From: Erythrobacter sanguineus
Lineage (GTDB): Bacteria; Pseudomonadota; Alphaproteobacteria; Sphingomonadales; Sphingomonadaceae
DNA length: 51,810 bases
Direction: 5' to 3'
NCBI GenBank assembly: GCA_945878845.1
Contig: CAMCUB010000026.1
Location: forward strand, 1-51,810
Shown here: one piece after another, positions 26,566 to 35,296 of the stretch
Layout of the letters: each line of letters begins with the position of its first letter
Position numbering within the stretch: position 1 is the first letter of the stretch
Made by a program: the position numbers and the translations under genes
The notes under the pieces: model-generated
Database searches by the model: none
Told to the model about the DNA's origin: nothing
The model's input: only the letters and a program-made list of their open reading frames with translations

Positions 26566-29202
26566 ATGGCCGCGCGCGACGATCCCAAACCCACCCCGAT
26601 GATGGCGCAATATCTGCGCCTGCGGGAGGAAGCGGGCGATGCGCTGCTGTTCTACCGCATGGGCGATTTCTTCGAACTGTTCTTCGAGGATGCGCGAGCC
26701 GCCGCAGCGATCCTCGACATCGCGCTGACCACAAGGGGCGAGCATGGCGGCGCGCCGATCCCGATGTGCGGGGTGCCGGTGCACTCGGCGGAGAGCTATC
26801 TGGCGCGCCTGATCAAGGCCGGCTGCCGCGTGGCGATTGCCGAGCAGGTCGAGACGCCCGACGAGGCCAAGGCGCGCGCCAAGCGTGAGGGCACGCCCTC
26901 CTCCAAGGTGCTGGTCGGGCGCGCGATTGTGCGGCTGGTGACGGCGGGGACGCTGACCGAGGAGGCCCTGCTCGAACCGCGCCGCGCCAATGTGCTGGTC
27001 GCTCTGGCCGAGCTGCGGGGCACGGTGGGGATCGCCGCCGTCGATGTCTCGACCGGCGCGATGGTGCTGGAGGAATGCGCCGCCGATCAACTCGGCGCGG
27101 CGCTGGCGCGGCTTTCTCCAAGTGAGGTGGTGGTGCCCGAGGATTGGGCGCATGGCCCAGAGGAAGCGATCTATCGCCCGCGCACCACCTTCGCCAGCGA
27201 TGCCGGGGCCGAGCGTTTGAAAGCCGTCCACGGCGTTGCGACGCTCGATGCCTTCGGCAGCTTCACCCGCGCGATGCTCGGCGCGGCGGGGGGGCTGGTG
27301 AGCTATCTCGACCATGTCGGGCGCGGGAGCCTGCCGCTGCTGCTGCCCCCGGTGGCGCGCGAGGGCGCGAGCACCATGGCGATGGACGCGGCGACGCGGG
27401 GGAGCCTCGAGATTCTCGAGTCGGCTCAGGGCGGGCGCGCCGGGAGCCTGATCGGCGCGGTCGATCGCTGCGTGACCGGCGCAGGCTCGCGGCTGCTGGC
27501 AGAGGATTTGTCGGCGCCCTTGCTCGATGCGGGCGCGATCGAGGCGCGGCTTGCGCTGGTGCAGTTCTGGCGCGACCGGCCGATCGAGCGGGCGCAATTG
27601 CGCGATAACCTGCGCGCCATCCCCGATCTCGGGCGCGCGCTCGGGCGGGTGGTAGCGGGGCGGGGCTCCCCGCGCGATCTCGGCCAGCTGCGCGATGGCC
27701 TTACAGAGGCGGCGCGGCTCCACCACTGGCTGGCGGGCGCGCCCGATAGCCCGGCGCTGCTCTCCGCGGTGACCGCGCGGCTGACCGGCCACGGCGCGCT
27801 CACCGATCACCTCGCCCGCGCGCTCGTCCCCTCGCCGCCGACCGAGCGTTCGGGCGGCGGGTTCATTGCCGACGGCTATGATGCGGGGCTCGACGAGCTG
27901 CGCGCGACCTCGGGCGATGCGCGCCGCGCGATTGCCGCGATGGAGGCGCGCTACCGCGAGGAGACCGGGATCGCCTCGCTCAAGATCCGCCACAACGGCG
28001 TGCTCGGCTATTTCATCGAGGTCTCCGCGCGGCACGCCGATGCGCTGATGGCGCCCGACAGCGGCTTCACCCATCGCCAGACGATGGCGGGCGCGGTGCG
28101 GTTCAACTCGCTGAAACTGCACGAGGAGGCTGCCCGCATCGCCGAGGCAGGGGGCCATGCGCTCGCCTGCGAGGAAGCGCATTTCGAGACGCTCGTGGCC
28201 GAAGTGGTCGCCGCTCGCGAGAGTATCGCCGCCACCGCCGCCGCGCTTGCCCGGCTCGACGTTGGCGCGGGCAATGCCGAGCGCGCCAGCGAAGCCGACT
28301 GGTGCCGCCCGGAGATCGCCGAGGACGCAAGGCTAGCGATCACCGCCGGCCGTCACCCGGTGGTCGAAGCGGCGCTGGCCAAGACCGGCGAGCGCTTCGT
28401 GGCCAACGACTGCATGCTCGCCGAAACCAACCGCTTGTGGCTGATCGGCGGCCCGAACATGGGCGGCAAATCGACTTTCCTGCGCCAGAACGCGCTGATC
28501 GTGCTGCTCGCACAGGCCGGATGCTTCGTCCCCGCGAGCGCCGCGCGCATCGGCCTCGTCGACCGCCTGTTCAGCCGCGTCGGCGCGGCGGACAATCTGG
28601 CGCGCGGGCGCTCGACCTTCATGGTCGAGATGGTCGAGACCGCCGCGATCCTCGCGCAGGCTAGCAATCGCAGCTTCGTGATCCTCGACGAGGTCGGGCG
28701 CGGTACCTCGACCTATGACGGGCTCGCGCTCGCCTGGGCGGTGGCCGAGGCGGTGCATTCGCAGATCGCCTGCCGCTGCCTGTTCGCTACCCATTACCAT
28801 GAACTCGCGCGGCTGGCCGAAACCTGCGAGGCACTGAGCCTCCACCATGTCCGCGCGCGCGAGTGGCAGGGCGATCTGGTGCTGCTCCATGAACTGGCCG
28901 ATGGCCCGGCGGACCGCTCCTATGGCCTTGCCGTGGCGCGACTTGCGGGCGTGCCTGCCAACGTGGTCGCCCGCGCCAAGGCGGTGCTCGCAAAGCTCGA
29001 GGCCACCCGCGAGTCGACCGGCGGGATCGCGGCGGGGCTCGGCGATCTTCCGCTGTTCGCCAACCTGCGCCCCGCCGAGCCCGAACCGGAAAGCCCCGAA
29101 CACCAGCTCGCCGAAGCGCTCAAGGCCGCCGATCTCGACGCGCTCACCCCGCGCGAGGCGCTCGACCTTCTTTACGAATGGAAGCGCGGCCTGCCGCGCT
29201 GA
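26566..29202 (+). CDS. mutS: DNA mismatch repair protein MutS
   Basis: MutS binds mismatched bases and, with ATP, recruits MutL. The 878-residue protein has the mismatch-wedge Phe-X-Glu in MGDFFELFFEDA (usually GDFYELF), the connector and lever domains, Walker A GPNMGGKS at 629-636, Walker B ILDEVGRGTSTYDG, and FATHYHEL. The ATG at 26566 (MAARDDPKPTPMMAQ) is chosen from family length and the AGGCG just upstream; the open frame extending left to the maeB start is not expected to be translated. Confidence 0.96.
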   Translation: MAARDDPKPTPMMAQYLRLREEAGDALLFYRMGDFFELFFEDARAAAAILDIALTTRGEHGGAPIPMCGVPVHSAESYLARLIKAGCRVAIAEQVETPDEAKARAKREGTPSSKVLVGRAIVRLVTAGTLTEEALLEPRRANVLVALAELRGTVGIAAVDVSTGAMVLEECAADQLGAALARLSPSEVVVPEDWAHGPEEAIYRPRTTFASDAGAERLKAVHGVATLDAFGSFTRAMLGAAGGLVSYLDHVGRGSLPLLLPPVAREGASTMAMDAATRGSLEILESAQGGRAGSLIGAVDRCVTGAGSRLLAEDLSAPLLDAGAIEARLALVQFWRDRPIERAQLRDNLRAIPDLGRALGRVVAGRGSPRDLGQLRDGLTEAARLHHWLAGAPDSPALLSAVTARLTGHGALTDHLARALVPSPPTERSGGGFIADGYDAGLDELRATSGDARRAIAAMEARYREETGIASLKIRHNGVLGYFIEVSARHADALMAPDSGFTHRQTMAGAVRFNSLKLHEEAARIAEAGGHALACEEAHFETLVAEVVAARESIAATAAALARLDVGAGNAERASEADWCRPEIAEDARLAITAGRHPVVEAALAKTGERFVANDCMLAETNRLWLIGGPNMGGKSTFLRQNALIVLLAQAGCFVPASAARIGLVDRLFSRVGAADNLARGRSTFMVEMVETAAILAQASNRSFVILDEVGRGTSTYDGLALAWAVAEAVHSQIACRCLFATHYHELARLAETCEALSLHHVRAREWQGDLVLLHELADGPADRSYGLAVARLAGVPANVVARAKAVLAKLEATRESTGGIAAGLGDLPLFANLRPAEPEPESPEHQLAEALKAADLDALTPREALDLLYEWKRGLPR

Positions 29203-29210
29203 GCCCGATT

Positions 29211-29227
29211 TCAACCAAGGCTTAACC
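29211..29227 (+). promoter_or_regulatory. Near-consensus CtrA box after mutS
   Basis: TCAA-N7-TTAACC matches TTAA-N7-TTAAC with one mismatch and the exact spacing. It lies a few bases before the next small gene, overlapping its ribosome-binding region, which would fit repression rather than activation unless the gene starts further downstream. Confidence 0.4.
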
Positions 29228-29229
29228 AC

Positions 29230-29625
29230 GTGCCTGTTATGCGCGCAGGCATGATGAGGCTTCTGTTCCAGAACAGTCGAATGGCGCTCGCCTTCGTGGT
29301 GCTGATCGTGCTCGGCGCGGCGGTGATTGTCGGTCCGCAGGGCAATGGCGGGCTGGTGACCAAGGCGGTGAGCCTGTCCGAATCGCAGCGTGGGCTGCTG
29401 GCTGGCCAGCAGCCGGGCGGTGCCGGAGTGCAAGGCGAGGCCAAGGCGCCGCCTTCGGTGTTCGGGGATTTCAACCCCGACGCCGCAGCGGCCGCCGCAC
29501 CGACCGCGCCCGATCCCGCCGCCGGCAACCCGATGACCGCGCCGATGTCCCCCACCGCCGTGGTCGCTCCTCCGGGCGCGGCATCGGTCGATCCGATCAT
29601 TCCCGACGAAGAAATGCCGCAATAG
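29230..29625 (+). CDS. Small single-pass membrane protein, unknown function
   Basis: About 131 residues if GTG 29230 is used (AAGG upstream); ATG at 29239, 29251 or 29254 are alternatives. One membrane helix (ALAFVVLIVLGAAVIV) is followed by a polar, Ala/Pro-rich tail that ends in a short acidic PDEEMPQ and is likely periplasmic and disordered. I do not recognise a family. A CtrA-like box lies at its 5' end. It is convergent with the acidic protein gene at 29647. Confidence 0.6.
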   Translation: MPVMRAGMMRLLFQNSRMALAFVVLIVLGAAVIVGPQGNGGLVTKAVSLSESQRGLLAGQQPGGAGVQGEAKAPPSVFGDFNPDAAAAAAPTAPDPAAGNPMTAPMSPTAVVAPPGAASVDPIIPDEEMPQ

Positions 29626-29646
29626 GCGCCTGACGTGCCGTGGGGG

Positions 29647-30075
29647 TCATTCCTCCTCGTCGTCGCCTTCATCCCCGTCCGCGTCGAGCAGGGTTTCGAG
29701 CGCCTCTTCGCTCAATCTCTCGCCATCGGCGGTGAGCCATGGGCGGTCTTCATCGTCGGTGGTCTCGCCGCCAAAGGTGCCGGGCTCGTCATCATGGTTG
29801 GGCTCGCCCGCGAAGGCGGACATGTCGATCCGGCCTTCGCCTTCCATGCGGCGCATCTCGTCGATCAGGTCGCCGGTGCTGTCGGGCGCGGGGTCGAGGC
29901 CATTGGCAGGCGGCTTGGTGCTTTCGAGCGGGCTGGCGGTATGACTGTCCTCGCGCCGCGCCGCATCGGCGACGTCCTGCGCCTGCGTGCCGACGGGGTC
30001 CTGCTCGTCATTATGCGCCTCGGGCGGCAGGCCTGCTGGGTGGCTGGGGATCGCGGTATCATCGGGCTTGGGCAT
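29647..30075 (-). CDS. Acidic, probably disordered protein, unknown function
   Basis: A 142-residue protein very rich in Asp, Glu, Pro and Thr, ending in DADGDEGDDEEE. Near residue 68 a short amphipathic piece (DLIDEMRRMEGEGRIDMSAF) may be a binding motif. AAGGAG at the right distance supports the ATG at 30075. It has no membrane segment and no recognised domain. The 96-base gap to the 3' end of the next gene contains small hairpins (GCCGGG/CCCGGC, 30090-30106). Confidence 0.65.
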   Translation of the reverse strand: MPKPDDTAIPSHPAGLPPEAHNDEQDPVGTQAQDVADAARREDSHTASPLESTKPPANGLDPAPDSTGDLIDEMRRMEGEGRIDMSAFAGEPNHDDEPGTFGGETTDDEDRPWLTADGERLSEEALETLLDADGDEGDDEEE

Positions 30076-30171
30076 GGGGGTTCTCCTTCGCCGGGCCTAA
30101 CCCGGCAGGAGCGCCGATTGTTGCCATACCTTGCGCCGAACCGCGCCCGGATGCACCGGGCCTGCGCCAGA

Positions 30172-31053
30172 TCAACGCGTCGGGACGGGGACCTCGCCCG
30201 TGTAGTCGTAGAAGCCGCGCCCGGTCTTGCGGCCGAGCCAGCCGGCCTCGACATATTTCACCAGCAGCGGCGCGGGGCGATACTTGCTGTCGCGGGTGGT
30301 CTTGTAGAGCACCTTGATGATGTCGAGGCAGGTGTCGAGCCCGACGAAATCGGCCAGTTGCAGCGGCCCCATCGGGTGGTTGAGGCCCAAGCGGCAGCCC
30401 TTGTCGATGTCCTCGATCCCAGCGGTCGACTGGCCGAGCACGAACACTGCCTCGTTGATCATCGGCAGGAGGATGCGGTTGACGACGAAGCCGGGCTCGT
30501 CCTGGCTCAGCACCACTTCCTTGCCGAGGCCCCGCGCGAAGGCAGTGACCGCGTCGGTGGTCTCCTTGGCGGTGGCGAGGCCGGGGATCACCTCGATCAG
30601 GCCCATCACGGGGACGGGGTTGAAGAAGTGCAGGCCGATGAAGCGCGCCGGATCGGGCGAGTGGTTGGCCATGCGGGTGATGGGAATCGAAGAGGTGTTC
30701 GACGCCATGATCGCATTGGCTGCCAGCACCTGACCCGCCTTTTCGAAGATCGCGTTCTTGATCTCCTCACGCTCGGTCGCGGCCTCAATGATGAGGTCGG
30801 CCTCGGCGAAAGGGGTGTAATCGGCGACGGGCGTGATGCGCGCGAGCAGCTTTTCCGCTTCGTCCGCCTCGATCTTGCCGCGACCCATAAGCTTGGCGAG
30901 CGCCTTCTCGATGGCGACCTTGCCGGCCTCGGCGCGGGCGAGATCGACGTCGGTCAGCATGACGCTCATGCCGTTGGCGGCGCAGGTCTGGGCAATGCCG
31001 GTTCCCATCTGACCGGCGCCGATGACGGCGATGTTGCGCATGGTGCTGGTCAT
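30172..31053 (-). CDS. 3-hydroxybutyryl-CoA dehydrogenase
   Basis: A cytosolic NAD(P)-dependent enzyme that interconverts 3-hydroxybutyryl-CoA and acetoacetyl-CoA. The Rossmann motif GAGQMGTG comes right after the start, and the catalytic His lies in [13 protein letters not shown]; the C-terminal helical domain has the conserved [10 protein letters not shown]. With the ATG at 31053 (AAGGAA upstream) it has 293 residues. It is the last gene of a minus-strand group with PduO-type transferase and HIG1 protein, and links functionally with scoA/scoB (acetoacetyl-CoA). Confidence 0.92.
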   Translation of the reverse strand: MTSTMRNIAVIGAGQMGTGIAQTCAANGMSVMLTDVDLARAEAGKVAIEKALAKLMGRGKIEADEAEKLLARITPVADYTPFAEADLIIEAATEREEIKNAIFEKAGQVLAANAIMASNTSSIPITRMANHSPDPARFIGLHFFNPVPVMGLIEVIPGLATAKETTDAVTAFARGLGKEVVLSQDEPGFVVNRILLPMINEAVFVLGQSTAGIEDIDKGCRLGLNHPMGPLQLADFVGLDTCLDIIKVLYKTTRDSKYRPAPLLVKYVEAGWLGRKTGRGFYDYTGEVPVPTR

Positions 31054-31116
31054 GGGCGGTCGATTCCTTCGCAAGTGCAACAAGAGCGCCGCCCTAGCGG
31101 GGAACGCAGGGCCTGA

Positions 31117-31692
31117 CTAGCGATTAGCGCCGGGGACCCACTGCACGTCCCTGTGCCCGTTGTTGTTGAGCACCCGGGCAAGGACGAACAACAGGTCGGA
31201 GAGGCGGTTGATATAGGCCAGCGCAGCCGGGTTGACCGCGTCCTGCGCGGCCAGAGCAACCATCGCGCGTTCCGCGGCGCGGGTGGTGGCGCGGGCGACA
31301 TGGACCCGCGCCGATGCCTCGCTCCCGCCGGGCAGGATGAAGCTGGAGAGGGGCTCGAGGTCTTCGTTCAGCGCATCGATCTGCGTCTCGATCCACTCAG
31401 GCTGGCTGGGGACGATGCGCAGAACCATCTCGGACGGGGTGAAATCCCCGTCGGCGCTCGGGGTCGCAAGGTCAGCGCCGAGGTCGAACAGGTCGTTCTG
31501 GACATGGATGAGCAGATTGCGCTCGGCCGCGCTTTCGACTGCGGCGACGGCGAGCCCGATCGCAGAGTTCGCCTCGTCGACCAGCCCCATTGCCGCAATG
31601 CGCGCGGAATTCTTCGGACAGCGCGAGCCGTCGACGAGGCCCGTCGTCCCGTCATCCCCGGTGCGGGTGTAGATCTTGTTGAGCTTGACCAT
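31117..31692 (-). CDS. Cob(I)alamin adenosyltransferase, PduO type
   Basis: This enzyme adds the adenosyl group to cob(I)alamin to form coenzyme B12. It has 191 residues and the full family pattern: YTRTGDDGTTGL near the N-terminus for ATP binding, ARATTRAAER for phosphate and cobalamin contacts, and YINRLSDLLFVLAR near the C-terminus. It lies 10 bases after the HIG1 gene and 63 before the dehydrogenase on the same strand, a grouping I recall from other sphingomonads. Adenosylcobalamin would serve a mutase outside this window. Confidence 0.93.
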   Translation of the reverse strand: MVKLNKIYTRTGDDGTTGLVDGSRCPKNSARIAAMGLVDEANSAIGLAVAAVESAAERNLLIHVQNDLFDLGADLATPSADGDFTPSEMVLRIVPSQPEWIETQIDALNEDLEPLSSFILPGGSEASARVHVARATTRAAERAMVALAAQDAVNPAALAYINRLSDLLFVLARVLNNNGHRDVQWVPGANR

Positions 31693-31702
31693 CAGATGAA
31701 GG

Positions 31703-31933
31703 TTAGCGCGACACCGCCAGCAGGATCGCGACCACTGCGATCGCCAGCCCCTGATACTTGATGCGCGCGAACATCGCCTTGTTCTGGGCGAGCTGCATGT
31801 CGGTCGCGGTGCTGCCCTCGCCGGTCTCGAGGTCGATCTTGGTCGTCTGGAGGAAGGCGATGATGCCCTTGACCAGCGAGAAGGCGGTGAGGCCCATGAG
31901 GATCAGGAGCGCGGGGATGAGGACATAGTTCAT
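31703..31933 (-). CDS. HIG1-domain twin-helix membrane protein
   Basis: A 76-residue protein with two membrane helices (about 5-27 and 56-74) joined by a polar loop. The QNKAMFARIKYQGLAI segment entering the second helix is the HIG1/RCF motif; mitochondrial relatives stabilise respiratory supercomplexes with cytochrome oxidase. Role here is inferred from the family only. Confidence 0.85.
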   Translation of the reverse strand: MNYVLIPALLILMGLTAFSLVKGIIAFLQTTKIDLETGEGSTATDMQLAQNKAMFARIKYQGLAIAVVAILLAVSR

Positions 31934-31957
31934 AGGCTCTAAATGGACGCTGGCGGC

Positions 31958-32788
31958 TTATGTTCCAAGTGACAAAAGTTGCATGCGCAGTTGTCCGGCA
32001 AGCACGCGTCCGTCCTCGCCCGCTTCCCGCCGCTCGGCCAGCGCCGGCGAGCCGCGGCGTTTGGCGAGTTTCTCCCCGTCCGGGCCAAGCAGCAGCGGGT
32101 GGTGGTGCCAGCGCGGCACGGGCAGCGCGAGCAGGGCTTGCAGGGTGCGGTGGACATGGCTGGCGGCAAACAGATCCGCCCCGCGCGTCACCAGCGTGAC
32201 CCCGTCCGACGCATCGTCAAGCGTGACCGCGAGGTGATAGCTGGCGGGTAGGTCTTTGCGGACAAGCACGACGTCGCCGAGACCGGCAAGGTCGACTTGC
32301 TGCGGCCCGGCCAGCGCATCCTCCCACACCAGCGATCCGGTCTCCGCCAGCGCCTTCTCGGCATCCAGCCGCCATGCTGAGGGGCGCGCGGGGTCGGGGG
32401 GGCGGTGCTTGCAGGTGCCGGGATAGATCAGGCCCTCCAGCCCCGGTAGCGCGCCTGCTGCCTCGATCTCGGAGCGGGTGCAGGTGCAGGGGTAGAGCAG
32501 CCCCCTCGCCCTCAGCGCCTCCGCAGCCGCCGCATAGCTGCCGAGGCGGGTGGACTGGGCGGGCACCTCCTCCCACTTCAGCCCCAGCCATGCGAGGTCA
32601 CGGCGGAATTCCTCGGCGAGTTCGGGGCGGGAGCGCGGCCCGTCGATATCCTCGATCCGGAGCAGGAACCGCCCGCCGCCTGCGCCCGCCAGATCATGCG
32701 CCACGATCGCCGACAGCGCATGGCCGAGGTGCAGGCGCCCATTGGGGCTCGGCGCGAAACGGGTCACGGGCGGGGCGGGGCTATCCAT
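31958..32788 (-). CDS. gluQ: Glutamyl-Q tRNA(Asp) synthetase
   Basis: GluQRS attaches glutamate to the queuosine of tRNA-Asp. It is a truncated glutamyl-tRNA synthetase: 276 residues, a class I core without the anticodon-binding part. HLGH (20-23) replaces HIGH, KLAKR replaces KMSKS, and the zinc ligands Cys101, Cys103, Tyr122 and Cys126 match the CxC...YxxxC pattern special to this family. The ATG at 32788 starts directly before the conserved VTRFAPSPNGRLH. It is divergent from the HNH gene, with a DnaA-box-like cluster between. Confidence 0.93.
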   Translation of the reverse strand: MDSPAPPVTRFAPSPNGRLHLGHALSAIVAHDLAGAGGGRFLLRIEDIDGPRSRPELAEEFRRDLAWLGLKWEEVPAQSTRLGSYAAAAEALRARGLLYPCTCTRSEIEAAGALPGLEGLIYPGTCKHRPPDPARPSAWRLDAEKALAETGSLVWEDALAGPQQVDLAGLGDVVLVRKDLPASYHLAVTLDDASDGVTLVTRGADLFAASHVHRTLQALLALPVPRWHHHPLLLGPDGEKLAKRRGSPALAERREAGEDGRVLAGQLRMQLLSLGT

Positions 32789-32822
32789 CGCAAGCGCCCA
32801 TGCCACAGGACATTTTTGTGCG

Positions 32823-32860
32823 CTATCCACAGGCTGTCCACAGCGTATCCCTGTGGATAT
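32823..32860. promoter_or_regulatory. Cluster of three DnaA-box-like sites
   Basis: CTATCCACA (32823-32831), CTGTCCACA (32834-32842) and, on the minus strand, ATATCCACA (32860-32852) differ from TTATCCACA by one, two and one base. TATCCACAG (32824-32832) and CTGTGGATA (32851-32859) also make a perfect 9-bp inverted repeat around GCTGT-CC-ACAGC. It lies in the divergent gluQ-HNH promoter region. Confidence 0.5.
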
Positions 32861-32931
32861 GCGCCCTGTCACGGGTTTGACTCTTTGCCCTGCCACGGCA
32901 TGTTCAGGTCAATCAGGGAGGAACGCGCGTC

Positions 32932-33540
32932 GTGTTCAATGCCGAACTGATCGAGAGAGTGGCGAAGTTCCGCGGGATCGACGAGGATCCGACGCGCAAT
33001 CTATCGGCCTGCCCGGCGCTAGTGCTCAACGCCGATTACACCCCGCTGTCATATTACCCGCTGAGCCTCTGGCCGTGGCAGACCGCGATCAAGGCGGTGT
33101 TCCTCGACCGGGTGGACATCGTCGCGAGCTATGACCGCGAGGTGCATTCGCCCAGCTTCGACATGAAGATCCCGAGCGTCATCGCGCTCAGGCAATATGT
33201 GAAGCATAGCGAGTTTCCCGCCTTCACCCGCTTCAACGTGTTCCTGCGCGACCGCTTCCAGTGCCAGTATTGCGGCAGCCACGATCACCTGACTTTCGAC
33301 CATGTGGTGCCGCGCCGGCTCGGCGGGCGCACCACGTGGGAGAACATCATCACCGCCTGCGCGCCGTGCAACATGAAGAAGGGCGGGCGCACCCCCAAGC
33401 AGGCCGCGATGCCGCTCTATCAGGCCCCGATCCGCCCGACCTCGTGGCAACTGCAACAGGCGGGCAAGCTGTTCCCGCCGGGCTACTTGCACGAGACGTG
33501 GCGCGACTGGCTCTATTGGGACGTCGAGCTGGAAGCGTAG
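32932..33540 (+). CDS. HNH endonuclease-like protein
   Basis: A 202-residue protein with GTG start preceded by a strong AGGGAGGA. The C-terminal half is an HNH nuclease fold: CQYC (111-114), the catalytic DH pair at 123-124 (TFDHVVPRRLGG), Asn138 (ENII) and CAPC (143-146), four cysteines binding a structural zinc. The N-terminal half (LVLNADYTPLSYYPLSLW) is the constant part of a chromosomal HNH family found across alphaproteobacteria. It is not next to any phage or restriction gene, so a housekeeping DNA-repair role is more likely than defence; this is inference. Confidence 0.87.
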   Translation: MFNAELIERVAKFRGIDEDPTRNLSACPALVLNADYTPLSYYPLSLWPWQTAIKAVFLDRVDIVASYDREVHSPSFDMKIPSVIALRQYVKHSEFPAFTRFNVFLRDRFQCQYCGSHDHLTFDHVVPRRLGGRTTWENIITACAPCNMKKGGRTPKQAAMPLYQAPIRPTSWQLQQAGKLFPPGYLHETWRDWLYWDVELEA

Positions 33541-33585
33541 AGCCGCACGGCTGCGATCGCCAATCGTTCACCGAAGGAGCCGCAG

Positions 33586-33924
33586 ATGCGAGACCTTTCC
33601 AGCCACGTTGCCGACGAGCTTTGTCGCAGTCGCAATGCGGGCGACCCGGCCACCGCCTTCGCGCATTTGGAGCGGGCGCATATCCTCAGCCAATACGCCA
33701 CCCGCGATCATGTCCGCGTTCACGTTGCGATGCTGCGTTGGGGGATGGATCAGGGCGATTGGCGCGAGGTAATCGGCCAATTGCTGCGCATTGTGGCCGC
33801 CGCCACCAAGACCGCGTTCGGCTGGGTGCCCGTCGGCAACACGGGCGGTGCGAATGTCAGCCCGATCAGGCCCATGCCCCTGCCGGATGATCTGGCGCAA
33901 ATCATCGCCGAGGCACGCCGATAA
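33586..33924 (+). CDS. DUF3703 protein
   Basis: A 112-residue protein matching DUF3703: HLERAHILSQYATRDHVRVHVAMLRWG in the first half and FGWVPVGNTGGANVSPIRPMP in the second. A strong AGGAG precedes the ATG. The first half looks like paired helices of a TPR-like hairpin; no function is known for the family. It is a separate small gene 45 bases after the HNH gene. Confidence 0.85.
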   Translation: MRDLSSHVADELCRSRNAGDPATAFAHLERAHILSQYATRDHVRVHVAMLRWGMDQGDWREVIGQLLRIVAAATKTAFGWVPVGNTGGANVSPIRPMPLPDDLAQIIAEARR

Positions 33925-34013
33925 GCCTCGGGCAAAACGCCGCGCTCGTGCGTTGCAATTCCATGACGCATCGCTAGGCGGAGGCGACACGCGGCAACGG
34001 GGATTCGCGACCG

Positions 34014-34949
34014 ATGAAGATCATGTCCGGCAATTCGAACCTGCCGCTCGCCCGCGCGATTGCGGCCTATCTCGAAATCCCGCTCACCGACGCCAGCGTC
34101 CGCCGCTTCGCCGACGAGGAAGTGTTCGTCGAGATCCACGAGAACGTGCGCGGGGAGGACGTGTTCGTCGTCCAGCCGACCAACTTTCCGGCGAACGACA
34201 ACCTGATGGAACTGCTGATCTGCATCGACGCGCTGCGCCGCGCCTCGGCCAAGCGGATCACGGCGGTGGTGCCTTACTTCGGTTATGCCCGGCAGGACCG
34301 TAAGCCCGGCCCGCGCACGCCGATCTCGGCCAAGCTGGTGGCGAACCTGATCACCGAGGCAGGCGCTGACCGGATGCTCGCGGTGGATCTCCACGCCGGG
34401 CAGATTCAGGGCTTCTTCGATATCCCGACCGACAACCTCTATGCCGCGCCCGTGATGGCCGCCGACATTCAGGCGCGTTACGGCGACCAGCAGCTGATGG
34501 TGGTCTCGCCCGACGTCGGCGGCGTGGTGCGCGCCCGCGCGCTGGCCAAGCGCCTCGACAATGCCCCGCTCGCGATCGTCGACAAGCGCCGCGACCGTCC
34601 GGGCGAGAGCGAGGTCATGAACATCATCGGTGACGTCTCTGGCCGGCACTGCATCCTGATCGACGACATCGTCGATTCGGGCGGCACCCTGTGCAACGCG
34701 GCCGAGGCGCTGCTCGAGGGCGGGGCCAAATCGGTCGCGGCCTATATCACCCACGGGGTGCTGTCGGGCGGCGCGGTGGCGCGGATCAACGGGTCGAGCC
34801 TCAAGGAGCTCGTGATCACCGATTCGATCCGGCCCACCGAGGCCGCCGAAGCCTCTGACCGCATCCGCGTTCTGCCGATTGCCCCGCTGGTGGGCGAGGC
34901 AATCCGGCGGATTGCGGATGAGAGTTCGGTCAGCTCGCTATTTGATTGA
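34014..34949 (+). CDS. prs: Ribose-phosphate pyrophosphokinase
   Basis: Prs makes phosphoribosyl pyrophosphate from ribose 5-phosphate and ATP for nucleotide, histidine and tryptophan synthesis. The 311-residue protein has the ATP-loop [15 protein letters not shown], the flexible [11 protein letters not shown] loop, and the PRPP-binding [13 protein letters not shown] (first Asp at 217). It leads a coupled series: its stop overlaps the next ATG by one base, and hisN, for histidine synthesis that consumes PRPP, is two genes on. Confidence 0.96.
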   Translation: MKIMSGNSNLPLARAIAAYLEIPLTDASVRRFADEEVFVEIHENVRGEDVFVVQPTNFPANDNLMELLICIDALRRASAKRITAVVPYFGYARQDRKPGPRTPISAKLVANLITEAGADRMLAVDLHAGQIQGFFDIPTDNLYAAPVMAADIQARYGDQQLMVVSPDVGGVVRARALAKRLDNAPLAIVDKRRDRPGESEVMNIIGDVSGRHCILIDDIVDSGGTLCNAAEALLEGGAKSVAAYITHGVLSGGAVARINGSSLKELVITDSIRPTEAAEASDRIRVLPIAPLVGEAIRRIADESSVSSLFD

Positions 34950-35296
34950 TGGCACTCGACCCCCGCCAAGTTCGAGAAATGCTTCTCGAAGCTGCGCGCC
35001 AAAGTGATCGGCTCACCTACAAAGAAGTCATCGAACGCTTGGGGTACGAGTTCAATACCAACCTAGTGGGGCAGTTGGGGCGGGTGCTCGACAGGATCGA
35101 TGACAATGCGCGCGCCAATGGCGAGCCATTGCTTGCGGTCCTAGTGGTTCGGCAATCTGATCGGTTGCCCGGGCAAGGCTGGTGGGTCACTCGGGCTAAG
35201 GCCGCCGGATACGAAGGTGAGTGGACCGGGCCTGATGCCCTCAACCATGTGGAGGCACAGCAACAGCTCGCCTTCGATTACTGGAAGAACCGCTGA
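34949..35296 (+). CDS. Unknown protein coupled between prs and hisN
   Basis: A 115-residue soluble protein, likely all-alpha at the N-terminus (VREMLLEAARQSDRLTYKEVIERLGYEF) with a more conserved-looking C-terminal block (LLAVLVVRQSDRLPGQGWW). The N-terminal part resembles a small winged-helix or restriction-associated helical domain. Base and codon use are visibly less G+C-rich than in prs and hisN, hinting at transfer. It overlaps both neighbours by one base (TGATG each side), so it is translated with them. I recall similar short proteins with a LAVLVVR...LPGQGWW block elsewhere in alphaproteobacteria, but cannot name the family. Confidence 0.75.
   Translation: MALDPRQVREMLLEAARQSDRLTYKEVIERLGYEFNTNLVGQLGRVLDRIDDNARANGEPLLAVLVVRQSDRLPGQGWWVTRAKAAGYEGEWTGPDALNHVEAQQQLAFDYWKNR

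Noticed and set aside
32815..32865. A replication origin
   Set aside because: Only three imperfect DnaA boxes, no AT-rich unwinding region, and no origin-linked genes (dnaA, parAB, hemE) nearby.
32932..33540. A defence or homing system around the HNH gene
   Set aside because: No methylase, integrase, phage or toxin partner lies near, and the protein matches a chromosomal family widespread in alphaproteobacteria.
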